Source: Marsupella aquatica (lineage: Eukaryota > Marchantiophyta). From it: DNA of 64,000 bases. Below are positions 1 to 11,543 of the stretch, piece by piece (position 1 is the stretch's first letter; the number at the start of each line of letters is the position of its first letter). A program made the position numbers and the translations under genes. The notes beneath the pieces were generated by a model, which was not told the DNA's origin, did not search any database, and saw nothing but the letters and a program-made list of their open reading frames with translations. Where the stretch lies: NCBI GenBank assembly GCA_973895155.1, contig OZ316899.1:13764001-13828000 (forward strand). Reading direction: 5' to 3'.

Positions 1-1290
1 CCTAGCAAGAACAGGGTACTCAAAGTACCATGCAGACTGGGCTGGAAGGATCCCCAGTCTGACGTACTCAAGGTGCAACATCTATGCCTTGCATGCAAGC
101 CGCACATGTTCAGCGTTGCGGGTCCTCACCATAAGTGTTGCTTTTGTTGTGATGTCCTTTGTTCACGTCCTTTGATGAGCAAGGCGAGCAGGAGGTCGAC
201 TTGCCTTGCCCACAACAACCAACTTGCACTTATCAGTTCCCACTCACTAAATTGGTTCCAACTACAGGTCACAGTATACACATAGCATGAAAAGTGCATA
301 GTACATATTTGATGTTGAGTTCCTAAGACAAAGAGCATGTATAGAAAACCATGTTCTCCATGGACATGTGCATAAATCATATTTGGATCTTGTTTTTTCA
401 TCCAGAAAGATCAAAAGTCTCACCTTGCAGGTTGCAGCAAAGAGAAAACTCACTGGTTGTCGTGTTGTGCAAGTGAACCTCCACTGAGGTGGTAGAAAGC
501 TGACAAAGCTTCAGGAAGATGTGAAAGCAAAAAACTGCTCACAAGCTCAATTCATCCATGGCCCAGTTCAAGGCAAAACAGACTACAACATTCAGAAAGA
601 GTCAACTCTACACTTGGTTGTCCAGATCAAAATGTAGCACACACCCTTCGCTTGCTATCCACACTATATTGACATGATCTTTAAAGTAGGCTATCAACCG
701 CAACACAACTCAACGTTCACAGATTTTGAGGCAACTCAGTCTCTCACCAATAACAAATGAAGGTCGAGGTTGAGATGAGGTGAAGCGTTGGCTTACCTCC
801 ACAGCAAGGCGCCAAAGGAGCTCAACAAGGAGCTCAGCTGGCAAAGCAATATACAGCTCAATTAGCAATTCCTCCACATGCTAGGTTTGTCAATGGGAAA
901 GCAATAACTCAACTGACAAGCAAACTACTCAATACATGCTGTTGAGAAGGAGCATTTTTTTTAATCTGAAACTATGTAACAGTGTCACGATCAAGGAGGG
1001 CTGGCCTGAAAGGGAGAAGCAACAACGTGGAGTCTATTATCAAAATCCAATAAGAACTGGATGAGGTTTAGACAGGAGTTTAGAACTTGCCAATTGAATC
1101 CCGGTCTAGACTTGTATCTGCTAGCCTGTAGTTAGCTGTGACTCCTGTAAGCTTTGTTCACAACCCTCTTAAGATATAAACAATTAGAACAAACACAAGT
1201 TGTCAAGACAGATTTCACTGGAGCAAAAAGTCCAAATCAGGTGAACAAAAACCTAACGAGAGAAAATAACAATGAAACTAAGAAGGCAGG
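1..1290. other. No gene seen
   Basis: Only short frames without recognisable domains occur here on either strand, and no RNA gene was found. The stretch ends where the lone LTR begins at 1,291. It is matched by 47,707-48,996. Confidence 0.6.
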
Positions 1291-1459
1291 TGTCACGTCG
1301 TCGGCTGCGGCCTTAACTCAGACTTCAGCTTAGACGGGCACATCCCTCGTAAATCTGAGGGTTCGGGCAGGAAGGGAAGCACGTAATGCACCTTATTCTC
1401 GTAAACTAGCGCTAAGTGCGCATACTGCTAAATACGGACACCTCCTAGGTATGGTTTGT

Positions 1460-1475
1460 GTTCCGCCGCCGGAAC
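1460..1475 (-). promoter_or_regulatory. Conserved quasi-palindrome in LTR U5 (family B)
   Basis: The block reads GTTCCG-CCGC-CGGAAC. The outer pair is G:C here but A:T in the gypsy LTR (14,804) and in the 37.6-kb LTR, so the dyad is kept by paired changes. It lies about 170 bp from the LTR 3' end. Its function is unknown. Confidence 0.5.
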
Positions 1476-2304
1476 GTACCTTAGTCGATAGCAGGATCGA
1501 ACCCGGCTTAAGGGCTTCTAACCCTTCGTGCTGTCCGCCTTTGATCCGAATTCGATGATATAGGTCCTCAACCCGTGCTCGCAACCACTTACCCGCAGGC
1601 TGCACCCTGTGCACGTCTCGGGTAGTGCGTTTGGCCTGGCGCTGCCACCCATATACGAGAAACCCACACACATACACGCGCACATGCATACAATCTCGAT
1701 TTACACGAAGGAAAATGATGGGAAAGGATTTTACTACAAAGGGAACATATGCGTACACTTAGTTGACCCGACAGCCCCGGAATGAACAGGTTCAAGGCCG
1801 AGGGTGCACACTACAACGGAGCCCGGCTCCGCACTCGCCCGGCGAGCTTAGTCCTACCCCCTCCCCTTGGTACTCTTTCATTCCCAGAGGTCGGGACTCC
1901 CCGCACATACCGCGGATGTCCAACTCTGCAACTAAAAACCCCCCCTGCCTCTACCGAGGGGTGCACTAAATACTAAGGGACGAGGGACGGGGTGTCCTCT
2001 CGCCGAAGATTCGTTGACTAAGGTCCTAACTAAGCTGACAGTCAGGCCGGAAAACGGCTGTGTCTTATTAGAAGATCCTAATCTACGCAGGCTGGACAGC
2101 ATGGCAGCGCTGCTGTACCTAAGGCAGGTGCCTGTCCCAAGAGCCTGACTAAGCCAGTCCTAATCCTAATCTATTCCTACTCCGCTGCTAATGCCTGGCA
2201 CGCTTGCCAGAGCCGCCCGAATGGGAGCGGCCATCCCGCTGCCTTCAAAGCCTGTCATTGTCCGCCTTGAGGAGCTGGACCTGGTCCAGCAGAGATTCGT
2301 TCTC

Positions 2305-3617
2305 TCACCTCGCCGCGTCCATCTCCTCTGCTGCCTCCTGACATGCCTCCTCCAGCTGCTGGGCATCGCTCGTCAGTTTACCCGCCAGCTGGTCCTGCTT
2401 CTCGGCCTCGGTTTGGAGCCGCGCCACCTCGGCCTGCAGCGTGGCTATCTCCGCCGTGTCCCGTTGGGCCCGTTCCTCGGCCTCCTCCAGGTCTTTCTGC
2501 CAGGTGACGGTTTGATTCTTCAAACTGTCAATCTGGTTCCGGAGTCGTGTAATCTCGGCCTCGTTCCCAGCTTTGGCCTGTTCGGCTAGGGCGGTAAGAG
2601 CGTGCGCCTTTGCTAACAACTCATCGGCGGCTGCAACCTTGGGTCGTAGTTGCAGAAGCTCAGCCTCTTGAGCTGCAACTTCGTTCTTTAGGTACACGGA
2701 CTCCACCCGGTACCGCTCTATCCTCTAAAGGGCCTCTGACTGGGCCCGACCTGCCTTTACTGCGGCAACCAACTCCTGATTGAAGAAACAGGCTACCTTC
2801 CGAGCCATGAACTCCCCGGTATCCCGGGCAATTTGATGAGAGAAATCTCCCAGAAGCCCGTTCAGAAATGTACCCGGTACGAAGAGTTCCGGGTGGTCCA
2901 GGTTGTGCCTGTCCGGAGTTGGGCACGGGTAGACCTCAACACGCGCGGGGGCCGGGCCGTGACGTCCAGCCCTGGGGATGTAACGTTGGAAGGGGCTGGA
3001 GTGTCCTCCTGCAACAATGTCCGGTTCTCCGGAATAGCCACCGATGGGTCTTTGGGAGACCCGGGCTCGGGTAAGACCTCCGTCGTACCAACTTCTGTAC
3101 TTAGCCCGGCTTGTTGGGTCACATCAACGGTTGCGACAACCGACCCATCCGGTACCTCCTCGGTTACGACTACATCTACTTGTGGAGGTGGGGTGGGTGA
3201 AGCTGGCGTGTCCGCTGGACTTCGGGCCTCGGGTTGGGGCCGTCTCTCCAAGGCCGGGAAAACCCACCTAGCTGGGACCAGCTTTGTAACGTTGACACGG
3301 GGAAGGGTTCGTCGATCAAACCGGGTGTACCACTCAAGAATGATCTCGATGTGGCTAGCAAAATACGCCTTCCCGCCAATGTACAGCGTCTTCCTTCGCC
3401 GCTCCATCTCTTCATGGAATTTCTTAGCGAAGTACGACGCCCACTTCCTAGGTCGATAGTTCTCGACCTGGATAACCTGGGCGGCGGAGATCTCCCCCCG
3501 GGGTTCCATCATGTGGAGGGCGTACCTCTGGAACTCCAGTCGCTCAGCTCGTAACCCGGGTGTGCGAATAGCGACCCGCCACCAGTCCAAACCTGAATTC
3601 CCTCTTATTGCCTAATG
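2305..3617 (-). pseudogene. LTR-B protein, C-terminal half (coiled coil), broken
   Basis: The minus-strand frame opens near 3,617. The region to about 3,250 is globular-looking (W, R and Y rich: WWRVAIRTPG, RPRKWASYFAKKF). A proline/threonine-rich linker follows, then a long heptad-like coiled coil (2,305-2,706, L/A/E/Q rich). In this copy a 1-nt loss near 2,950-2,960 breaks the frame, and an in-frame TAG lies just upstream of the coiled coil. The second copy (50,010-51,323) lacks the 1-nt loss. The layout (N-terminal domain, linker, coiled coil) parallels the gypsy LTR protein, but this half is not visibly alignable with it. The function is unknown; a structural or gag-like role is only a guess. 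Confidence 0.5.
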
Positions 3618-3742
3618 ATGTCCTACCCATAATGATTACCTAAATACTATCGTTATGCTAATAATAGCGGCCTAAGACACTCCTAACGCGCGTGCTAAGC
3701 GCAGTTAGACCGAATCACTCATTAACCGCCGTACCGGCGGCG

Positions 3743-4793
3743 TCACACAAACACTTTGGCAATCACTCGGGGAGTGAGATAGAAATCCTTCCCATACACC
3801 CTTGTGGAATTGGTCTCGGGCTCCCATGATCCCACGAATTCTAGTAAGTCTGAATCCGGCACCTCCGGCTTCAGCCATGGTAAATTTATGAAGGCTTCCA
3901 AGCCGGATCCGGCCATGAAGCCCTGGTATTTTTGAGTCTGCATAGCCGTAAAGCATGCATCCTCTTCCCGTGCAAAGTGTAATTGCACCTCCTTGGGGAG
4001 GGTCGCTGCCCAGCCTTTCTAGGTGTCATCTCTTGTTGGAACGACATTGATGGGGTCAACCTCCTCCTCTTTGGCTTTCGCCTGCCTCCTGCTTCCCTGC
4101 TCTGCTGGTTTCCTGGCTGCCGCCGACCTCATTCTTTTTGCAGGGGTGGCTTCTTCGTTGTTGTTCCCTTTCCTCTTCATAGCGGCTGCCATGGATGTTT
4201 CTCCTAGCATGGTTGCCTTCATCCACCCCTCTGTGCTACCCTTCAACTCCCAGTGTATGTCGTTGCAGCGGTTGATGGCCTCCTGGATGCCGACTGTTCT
4301 GTTCTCACAAAACAGAAGATCGTCGAGTTCATCGATAGTAGGCGTCCACAAGAGTTCAGCCGTAATGAGTTCTCCTCCTAAGAAGGCAGACTTCTGTAGT
4401 TCCCACAGCCGAGCGAGCTCCTGCCGTTCTTGAGCCGCTCTCTCCGATTCTTCGTCCTCGTAGGTCCCAATGTACTCAGTTGCCCGTTCTAATAGGCATC
4501 CCCAAAAATGAGCAGCTTGATTAACGTTGCTCATACCCTTCTTGAGTTGATTGTCGGTATCTGCTTCCACCCCAAATGCTTGCCTGAGCAGCGAACAGTA
4601 GTTGGCCTCCCGTAGTCGTTCGCTTGGCTCGTGCTTGCAAATGAGCCGCCATTCCTTGCGCTCGGTCCTTACCCCCCCTTGGCTGGTCTTCCTTCCCGTT
4701 GGTTACTCATAGCCGCCGGTACTTAGCGCGCCCTAACCCTAATCGTGTTCCCTCCCCCGGCATCCTTACTTTCAGCCTTGGCTCGGGTTCCAT
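3743..4793 (-). pseudogene. LTR-B protein, N-terminal half, homologous to gypsy LTR protein
   Basis: ATG at 4,793 (MEPEPRLKVR) matches the start of the gypsy LTR protein. A frameshift and stop follow within about 40 codons; the frame recovers by 4,570 (DNQLKKGMSNVNQAAHFWG) and ends at TAG 4,019-4,027, where the gypsy copy has Trp (DDTWKGW). It resumes in the same frame to 3,743, including the block LPWLKPEVPDSDLLEFVGSW and FYLTPRVIAKVF, which resembles the plant mobile domain / putative plant transposon protein families. The match to the gypsy copy ends at 3,743, before the segment that should follow. It is a decayed relative, not a working gene. Confidence 0.65.
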
Positions 4794-4910
4794 AGTCACC
4801 CTTAATTGTTTATATTTCCCTATTTTTGTTACTATACTAAGGTGTTTCCTAGGGTACACTCCTGATTTTACTATTTAAACTGACCTAATGATTCCTGGCT
4901 AGGCATCACA

Positions 4911-5280
4911 CATTGCCGCCAGGACGCCCGACCACCTGAAATGCAAGAATACAACTCGGACCACGCAGAACACACCATCCGACACCATCAACAAACAACA
5001 AAGAACTCTACGACTACGAAGAACCAGTTCACCAGACTGGACAGTCATAAAAGATACACCTAGTAAAACAAAAAGAAGAACACTTACTGTTACAAACTGA
5101 CCAAGATAAGGGCAATAGGCCAAACTATCAAATGGGTGATGGTAACACTCTTTCCCCCCACAAAGGCGGAGGGGGGGTTTTAATGAGGTTACATCCCCAT
5201 TTAAATAGACACAATAGCTTAGGCCTCAATATAAAACAGAGTAGACACAAGTGGGAGTATCATTTACCCAGAAATGTTAC
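4911..5280. other. Spacer without recognisable gene
   Basis: The sequence lies between the lone LTR and the polypurine tract of the next LTR. It includes a G-run at 5,170-5,177. It may be leftover internal sequence of the element whose LTR starts at 5,294, but no protein domain is left. Confidence 0.4.
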
Positions 5281-5293
5281 CCCCAAGGGGGAG
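5281..5293 (+). other. Polypurine tract upstream of plus-strand LTR
   Basis: CCCCAAGGGGGAG lies directly before TGTTATAAC, the usual arrangement at the start of a plant 3' LTR. Confidence 0.6.
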
Positions 5294-6696
5294 TGTTATA
5301 ACCCTAGTTAGACCTAGTATAACCCAGGGTTATGTCTACTCTACCAGGGGCAGGAATAATTGCCTAACTACCAAGTCCTTAGGGACACACTATGTAACAC
5401 CTCGGAGATGGAATGGAAGGATTGATTCTATGGAGAACACAACAGTTGTAGAATAAATAATCAAGATTCTTTGTACAAATCTTGAGATATGTAGCTCTAG
5501 GTATTTAGCCTAAGGTTGTTAAGAAAGATTCTTGACCTTAGATGTACTATGGCAATTGAGTGGCTTTGATTGGATTTGAGTGGAGGTCATAGGGCACCAA
5601 CCATATAAATAAGAGGGAGTGGAGGCTCACTTCCTCACTTGCTCATTAGTTGCTCACTTGCTTGGAGGGGCGCCACTGGTTGGGACTCAAGGAAGGAGGA
5701 GTGGGGATTAGTGAGGAGTCAGAGTGTGTGGCACCTTGGGAGTTAGGAGCTAGTGTTCATGAAAGACTCTAGTATTGAAGACCTTGGGTGGAGCCCAAGC
5801 TTGTACTAAGTTTACTTGATATAAACCTATGTGTCTTCTTTCCTTGGACACTCTTATTCTAACTTGTGAAGGGAGTGTGATACTTTCTTTCGACGGTTTT
5901 ATGACATGTTTTTGACGGTTTTCTTTTGACATTTTTGTGACATCTTTTATAAGGAGTACTTTGGTGATAGAGTTTTGCTTACCAAACAACGTTGGAGTAC
6001 ATCACCAAGATTTCTTGGACAAGAAATGATGTGATTGTATGCTCGGTGGTTGTTTGGCCAAGCACTAGAACACTAAGTGGAAACTTTATTTTTGTTTGAG
6101 GTTTTGAAGCCAAACTTTGGTGATCGAGTGTTGGTTGATCAAGAAGGCTCTGGGGTGTAGTATGAGCAAGGATTCCTATGGTGAGTCTTGACATGACTAT
6201 ATTGGCAAGATGCAATTCATTGATCGCTAGCGAATCAAAGTGGCACTTCCATTTTTTGTGGTTAGACAATTAGAAGTTATATAGGCTGACTTGTTGGATG
6301 GTAGCCTGACATAACAATCCACGGTGGTGACAGCCCGTGGTGGTTCTGACATTGGTTGGTGCAGGGTGACCAGTTATAGAGGTTAGAAGTCTCCTTGATG
6401 GATTTCTCTTCTGACGACAGAAGTAAAATCATCTAGTGCAAGTTTGGATTTGATATAAGATTACTAATGTGGTGGCAGCCAATAATAGTCTTGTAATTGT
6501 TTGGAATAGTAAAATCTGTGGTATGTGTGTGAGGATTTAGTTTTCCTAAGATAGATGTGTTGTGAGTACTAATTTCCAAGATTACATCCCTCCTGAGAAC
6601 CCGAAATGATAAGGGATTGTGTTTTGAGAGTAAAATGAATTACGTATGTGTTAAGTCCCAAAGCTGAGGTCTGACATAGTGTCAAACTCAACCTAC
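5294..6696 (+). mobile_element. Plus-strand LTR (about 1.4 kb)
   Basis: It starts TGTTATAACCC next to the purine tract, has a clear TATA box at 5,604-5,611, and is followed at 6,704 by a primer-binding-site-like sequence. No coding frame lies inside. The right end is set only by the primer-site-like sequence, and a terminal CA is not obvious, so the end is uncertain by tens of bases. Having a purine tract on one side and a primer site on the other is odd for a single LTR. Confidence 0.55.
5604..5611 (+). promoter_or_regulatory. TATA box of plus-strand LTR
   Basis: TATAAATA in the context CCATATAAATAAGAGGG, about 310 bp into the LTR and followed by a CT-rich start-like region (CTCACTTCCTCACTTGCTC). 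Confidence 0.6.
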
Positions 6697-6703
6697 TATT
6701 TTT

Positions 6704-6721
6704 TGGCGCCGCTACCGGGGA
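6704..6721 (+). other. Primer-binding-site-like sequence
   Basis: TGGCGCCGCTACCGGGGA preceded by a T run is the form commonly seen just after the 5' LTR of plant gypsy elements. Confidence 0.6.
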
Positions 6722-7825
6722 ATCAAACTAGTTTTTTGCAGACAACTAGTGGAGCCATGTACTTGGAAATAATTTTTAGAAGAAAGAAAAAAGAAAACAG
6801 AGTTTAGTGATATTGTGTATGTAAAATGGAGTTTCATTATATAGTACCTAAGTGTTTAGTTTGTGGAAGTATGGAACCTTAGTAGTCTTTAGAAGAAAAC
6901 TAGTAAGAGATTATAAGTATGATAGTAAGGTTGAGAGGATTGATGTGCATGTGTGTCTAAGTAATATTATAGTTTATCTCTCACACCAAAGGAAAAGTTT
7001 TAAGTTGCATGTCTTAAGAATGCCTGGGTGTAGAATGCAAATACTGGAATTGAATTAAAAAGGAGACAATGGATTTAAATCAACCACCCACAGTCATATG
7101 TGCGCTGCGTTCAAACCTAACCCTTAAGATTATGGTATGAAAAAAGTAGATCATCATGAAATGCTTACAGTGAGAAAGTTTGGAGAGGATGGATACAATG
7201 CTATCATTGCTTCCAAGGAGCCCTTAATCCTCCTAGGATTTCCACAAAATATTACATGTATCTGTATTTTTGTGTAAAAATAATAATGACAGTACTTAAG
7301 ATAGAATTTTGTAATTTAGAGTAGTTGGTCAATTGAAGTCATCATGAGTTGCAAACTACCAGGGGTATTTTAGTGACAAGACGGAGCAACACAAGAATAT
7401 GTAGTGTTGATTTAAGAACTAACTCTTTAGCTGTCTGCTAATTATTGATAACAAGATACTTGGCATTGTTAGCATGAGATAGTGCAAAGTAGGCCAAACC
7501 TTATTGCATTAAGGATCCCAATTGTAAATCATTGTTAGCCTGTAGAGACTAACTAAGGAGCATGCAAGATGATTGGAGGTTTAGACGTATGGATTGGAGA
7601 TATAGAGGTTCAGCTAGTTTAGAAACTGTAGTAGCTTATCCATGGTTGGAAATAGTTGTGTTGAGTGGAAATCAATTGTTTGTGATACAATTCATTTATG
7701 GACGACATGGAGTAGTGGTATGGTCATCCGGGTGGATTGATTTGTATCAACCAAGAAGGTTGTAATTAGAGTAATAGTGAAGTGATGGCTGATTACTAGC
7801 TAGGGCATGCCGCGAACAACACCCA

Positions 7826-8084
7826 TTCCATTGGTGTTGCACTACCTCTTGGAGGAACAAAACAAATGGCTCCATTTGCCTTTGGAACATAAGATATTCG
7901 TCCATGATGGTGCTTTTGGTAAATCACTCCAATGTTGTATGACTTGGGAGTGATTTCCCCAAGGTTGCATCATCTAAGTAATTTCAAAAACATGGCTCCA
8001 AAGTGCTCATGGTGCAACTAGTGGTTGGAGAATAGTAAGTATAATGGGTATAGTACCCTGCACGTAGTGGAGAGGTTGCCACCT
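7826..8084 (+). repeat. Direct repeat, first copy
   Basis: This is an imperfect copy of 8,400-8,649. Shared blocks include TTCCATTGGTGTTG, TTTGCCTTTGGAAC, GTATGACTTGGGAGTGATTT and CAACTAGTGGTTGGA. The spacer between the copies is about 315 bp. Confidence 0.85.
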
Positions 8085-8399
8085 TCATGTAGGGCCCAAT
8101 GGCACACCTTAAGCTCCTAGACCCAAAAAGGGTCATTTATGATGGTCCATAATGACACCATGAGGGACCTCTATAATGACCCCATATGTAGTCATTTGGC
8201 ACAAATGACCTCCAAAATGACTGCCAAAATGACCCTTATTGTAGTCTTTGGCATTAATGACACTCTATTCCTCCAAAATGACCCAATGAAGATTACAACA
8301 CCTACTCACAATGCCCCAACACTATTCATATGCAAAATGGAGTATTCCTCATCCAAACACCGGCACAAACATGACATGTTCCTAAAACGTATGACAACC

Positions 8400-8649
8400 T
8401 TCCATTGGTGTTGGGCGACTTCCTGGAGAGACAAAAATGGCGTTATTTGCCTTTGGAACCGATGGTTTGCATCCATGGAGACACTTTTGGCAAATCACTC
8501 CAAAGTCGTATGACTTGGGAGTGATTTCACCAAAGGTGCATCATGCCTTAAGTAAACGCAAAAACATGTGTCCAAAGTGTTTATGCCACAACTAGTGGTT
8601 GGACAATGATGAGTGTAGTGTCCTGCACCTAGTGGAGAGTTTCTCACCT
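8400..8649 (+). repeat. Direct repeat, second copy
   Basis: Second member of the pair starting at 7,826. The ends are not TG/CA, and no primer site or purine tract was seen, so a miniature LTR element is possible but not supported. Confidence 0.85.
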
Positions 8650-9468
8650 CTACTCACTTTATCTTTTCTGAGACTACTCTTTTGGATATTTGAGATTTGA
8701 AAAGTTATACCCCTTTAGTTTCCTTTGTTAGAAGTTTACACCTATAAGACCCCTCAGTTTATCCATCTGTGGGGGGATACACACACTTTATTTAGAAAGA
8801 TATTTTGAATAAGTGTTCCACCTTCCATTCTAACAAGGATGTCTTGTATGGAAGTAAAACATGTGAATGAATTCAGGAGATTCCTTATGGTGATTGAATC
8901 ACAACTTTTTAAGATTCTTATTGAATTCACTGCTAAGCTTGCTTGTTGTGTCAAGATTCATTAGTTAATTTGAGAATGGATGTTTGAATTGAAGGAGCAA
9001 AATTCCATCTTGAGTATCATAGTACCGTTGATTTACTTTGGCATATGTATTAGAGTTTGATTTGAATTGCGTATCGCTGATAATCAAACCATGTTGACGG
9101 CATTTTCATACATCTCAGTAAATCAGCCAAAAATGTACTGTGGATTTGGTGAGCAAGAGAATCCTTTTATTTTTCAACTTTATGATTCCAAAAGAAAAGA
9201 GAGAAATTGATTTGGAAGGTTGAATTTTGTCTATATTGAGTCCATAGTCCTTTATGAAGGAGTGGCAGTAGCATGTTAAAACCAATCTAATCATAGATTT
9301 CTTCTTCCTTTTGGATTTATAACTCAAGAGTTATCTTTTCCTTGTGTTTTGTTAATTTTAGTATTTGTCTGAGATTGAAAGTTTTAGAGCAAGAGCTCTT
9401 AACCATCCAAATTCGTTAAATCATTCAATCTACTTCCAATCTGTTCTTGAAGGGACCGAATTCCAAGT

Positions 9469-10170
9469 TTATAAAGATAAATTACTACTTTTTGTTCTTC
9501 CTATCATACAATAGTCTATGCCGGATAACTGGAACAATGCCTTCCAAAAGTGGCCCATGAACTTGGTGTCGCGGTCGGATAGGATATGCAACGGCAATCC
9601 CCGTTGTTGGAAGACATTGTCAAACATTAGGCCAACAACCTTTCGGCCCAAAACCATTTTTGTAGTCAGCAAAAAATACGCCTTCTAGGAAAAACTATCC
9701 ACAATTGTTAAGATGGAGTTACTATCGTGGGACTCAGGTAACCCCACAATGAAGTCCATGGAGATGGTCTCCCACGGAGCCATGGCTACTGGTAAGGGTT
9801 GTAGAAGTCCTCCTTTTGCCCTATAGACCGTTCGATTCTTTTGGCATGAGTAACAACTTTGCACGCGGCAAAGAACCAACTGCTTTATGTCTTGACACAT
9901 GCTGCAATACGTAGCAGCTTGTCCGCCATGCCCACCCCAGGCGAGTCATGGTACTTTTGCAGAACCTCCAATCTTAGAGACTTTGGGATGTACACATGCC
10001 TCTGCTTGTATCGCCATAATTAGACATTATGCATGGTATACAACCCCAATAAAACATGCCTTACCTTGCCTTGGCTATCCCCATTGCTTTGCCACTCCTT
10101 GGCTAACCTATCATCCCCATATGCCTTGGCCAAAACCTTTTGCCACTTGGATTTGAGCATCGTGATCCCA
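9469..10170 (-). pseudogene. Decayed Ty3/gypsy integrase (second gypsy element)
   Basis: Read on the minus strand: zinc-binding region remnant (KYHDSPGVGMADKLLR, then CYSCQKNR) and the catalytic core with WETISMDFIVGLP (first Asp) and HILSDRDTKF (second Asp). The glutamate part is lost; homology fades at 9,469. In-frame stops occur, including TAG at 9,685-9,687 inside VDSFS(stop)KAYF. The gene belongs to the pol whose RT lies at 10,180-11,224. It is a dead copy, more diverged than the intact element at 14,559. Confidence 0.88.
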
Positions 10171-10179
10171 TTGACACAA

Positions 10180-11224
10180 GGATGGTTCCTACGTGATAAC
10201 GCGTCAGCTGCCGTGTTTGTCTTCCTAGAAACGTGACGGACTTTGAAATCAAATCCGCCAAGAATATCTACCAGCGCATTTTGTTGGGGTTTAGCCTTGG
10301 CTTAGAACTGAAGTATGTTGTCGGCGAGGTATATGTGTGTATTACCACCTTGGGACCGTTCTAAGGTAAATCTCCCACTTCTTCAATGTGTAGATCACAA
10401 CATACATTTCCCTCTCCGGGGTGATCCAATGATTTTCCAACTTACATGACTCAAAGGCCACTGGACGCCCGTCTTGGTGTAGACAAGCGCCAATGGTGTA
10501 ATCAATTGCGTCTATCCAAATCTTGAACGGCTTCCCCGTCTTAGGTAACTTTAGAACTGGTGGCGTTATCATTAGCCGCTTGAGTTCTAGGAATGCTAAC
10601 TCGCAATCTTGTGTCCACACAAACACTTTGTTTTTCATTGTTAGCGCATTTACAGGCCTCGCAATCCTTGCATAGTCTTTCATGTATCTCCGATAGAACC
10701 CCGTAAATCGTAAGAAGGCTCTAACTTGGCTTACATTAATTGGATGGGCATTCCCATTCTTTGATCTCCTTAAGCTTATCCTTAATCTTGAGAAATCCCC
10801 TCCGTGGTAAAGGTATGGCCAAGGAACTGAATCTCGTTCATCGCAAACTTGCACTTGCTAGGTTTAGCAAAGAGACAAGCCTTACAAAGGCAAGAGAATA
10901 TTTCTCTGAGCAATTGCTTGTGTTCCTCCAACGTTTTCAAGTACATAAGGATGTCATCAATAAAAACTACCACTCCTTGGTCCAACAAGTCATGAAAGAT
11001 GGTATTCATCATTTTCATGAATGCTGCGGTTGCATTACACAACCTGAACGACATATTAACCAAAAATTTGTAGGATCCAAACCTTGTGTGCATTGTGGTC
11101 TTATACTCATCTCCCTTAGCCATGCGGATTTGGTAATACCCAGACCGCAAGTCCACCTTTGAAAACTTCTTGTTGGGATATGATCTAGACCAAACAAGAT
11201 AGCATCAACACATGTGAACAACAT
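10180..11224 (-). pseudogene. Decayed Ty3/gypsy reverse transcriptase-RNase H
   Basis: RT motifs read in order on the minus strand: VDLRSGYYQIRMAKGDEYKT, a degraded MSFRLCNATAAFMKMM, VVVFIDDILMY with the catalytic Asp pair, and IQFLGHTFTTEGI. After a frameshift near 10,800 come the thumb/RNase H parts (LRFTGFYRRYMKDYARI; FKIWIDAIDYTIGACLHQDG; TPEREMYVVIYTLKKWEIYL) and the connection motif NTAADALSR near 10,200. The finger part is missing upstream of 11,224, where the copia LTR begins. It is non-functional. Confidence 0.9.
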
Positions 11225-11532
11225 CCATAGACTCTGACACTAAAAGTACGTGGTTCACCCTGTCTGCTACGTCCATGGCCGTGAGAGAAATGCAGTAATA
11301 CACACCGATTACATCTGCCATAGCCAACGTGCTAGAGCTCCTCCTCTCATTCTCTCACTCTATCTCTTGAAGAGTGAACCTTCAAATATGAGCACAAGTT
11401 TTTGTTCCCCTTGGGTATACCCCCTCCCATGGTCTATGGGAACCTGGAACTCAAACTAGTGCTATCCTAGTATAGTGAAGTCTAGCTAGTACTATGGAAG
11501 TATATAGGTTATACTAGAGGCATAACCTAACA
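11200..11532 (-). mobile_element. 3' LTR of the Ty1/copia element
   Basis: On the minus strand it starts TGTTAGGTTATGCC right after a purine tract and contains the U5-like string GACGTAGCAGACAGGGTGAACC with CACGTA, typical of plant copia LTRs. The far end (about 11,200-11,240) is not sharp. No matching 5' LTR was found on the far side near 31 kb. Confidence 0.6.
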
Positions 11533-11543
11533 AACTCCCCCTT
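11533..11543 (-). other. Polypurine tract of the copia element
   Basis: AAGGGGGAGTT on the minus strand, directly before TGTTAGG. Confidence 0.65.

Larger units (their letters stand above)
1291..4910 (-). mobile_element. Lone LTR, family B, with internal reading frame
   Basis: The plus strand starts TGTCACG and ends GGCATCACA, so on the minus strand the LTR starts TGTGATGCC, as the 4.66-kb gypsy LTR does. It carries a minus-strand frame homologous at its N-terminus to the gypsy LTR frame, the same TATAAAC box just before the ATG, and a shared quasi-palindromic block at 1,460-1,475. No gag or pol adjoins it, so a solo LTR is the simplest reading. No 5-bp target duplication is visible (GCAGG before, CATTG after), so one end may be misplaced or altered. 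Length is 3,620 bp. Confidence 0.7.
6722..9468. other. Gene-poor, AT-rich stretch, possibly decayed element interior
   Basis: No recognisable domain appears in any frame. It could be the decayed interior of the plus-strand element at 5,294. It holds a 250-bp direct repeat pair (7,826 and 8,400) and, between the copies at 8,096-8,285, many AATGAC/GTCATT words. Confidence 0.45.

Noticed and set aside
1483-1565. tRNA-like features on the minus strand (a perfect AAGGG/CCCTT stem with 7-nt loop TTAGAAG and a GGTTCGATCC box)
   Set aside because: The T-arm does not pair, there is no proper D-arm or acceptor stem, and the stretch lies inside an LTR. Treated as chance resemblance (same at 49,189-49,271).
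1291-4910. Family-B LTR as one end of a complete element inside the window
   Set aside because: No gag or pol on its strand adjoins it, and no second LTR of this family lies at a plausible distance apart from the duplicated copy 47.7 kb away.
7826-8649. Miniature LTR retrotransposon (TRIM)
   Set aside because: The repeat ends are not TG/CA and no primer site or purine tract is present in the spacer.
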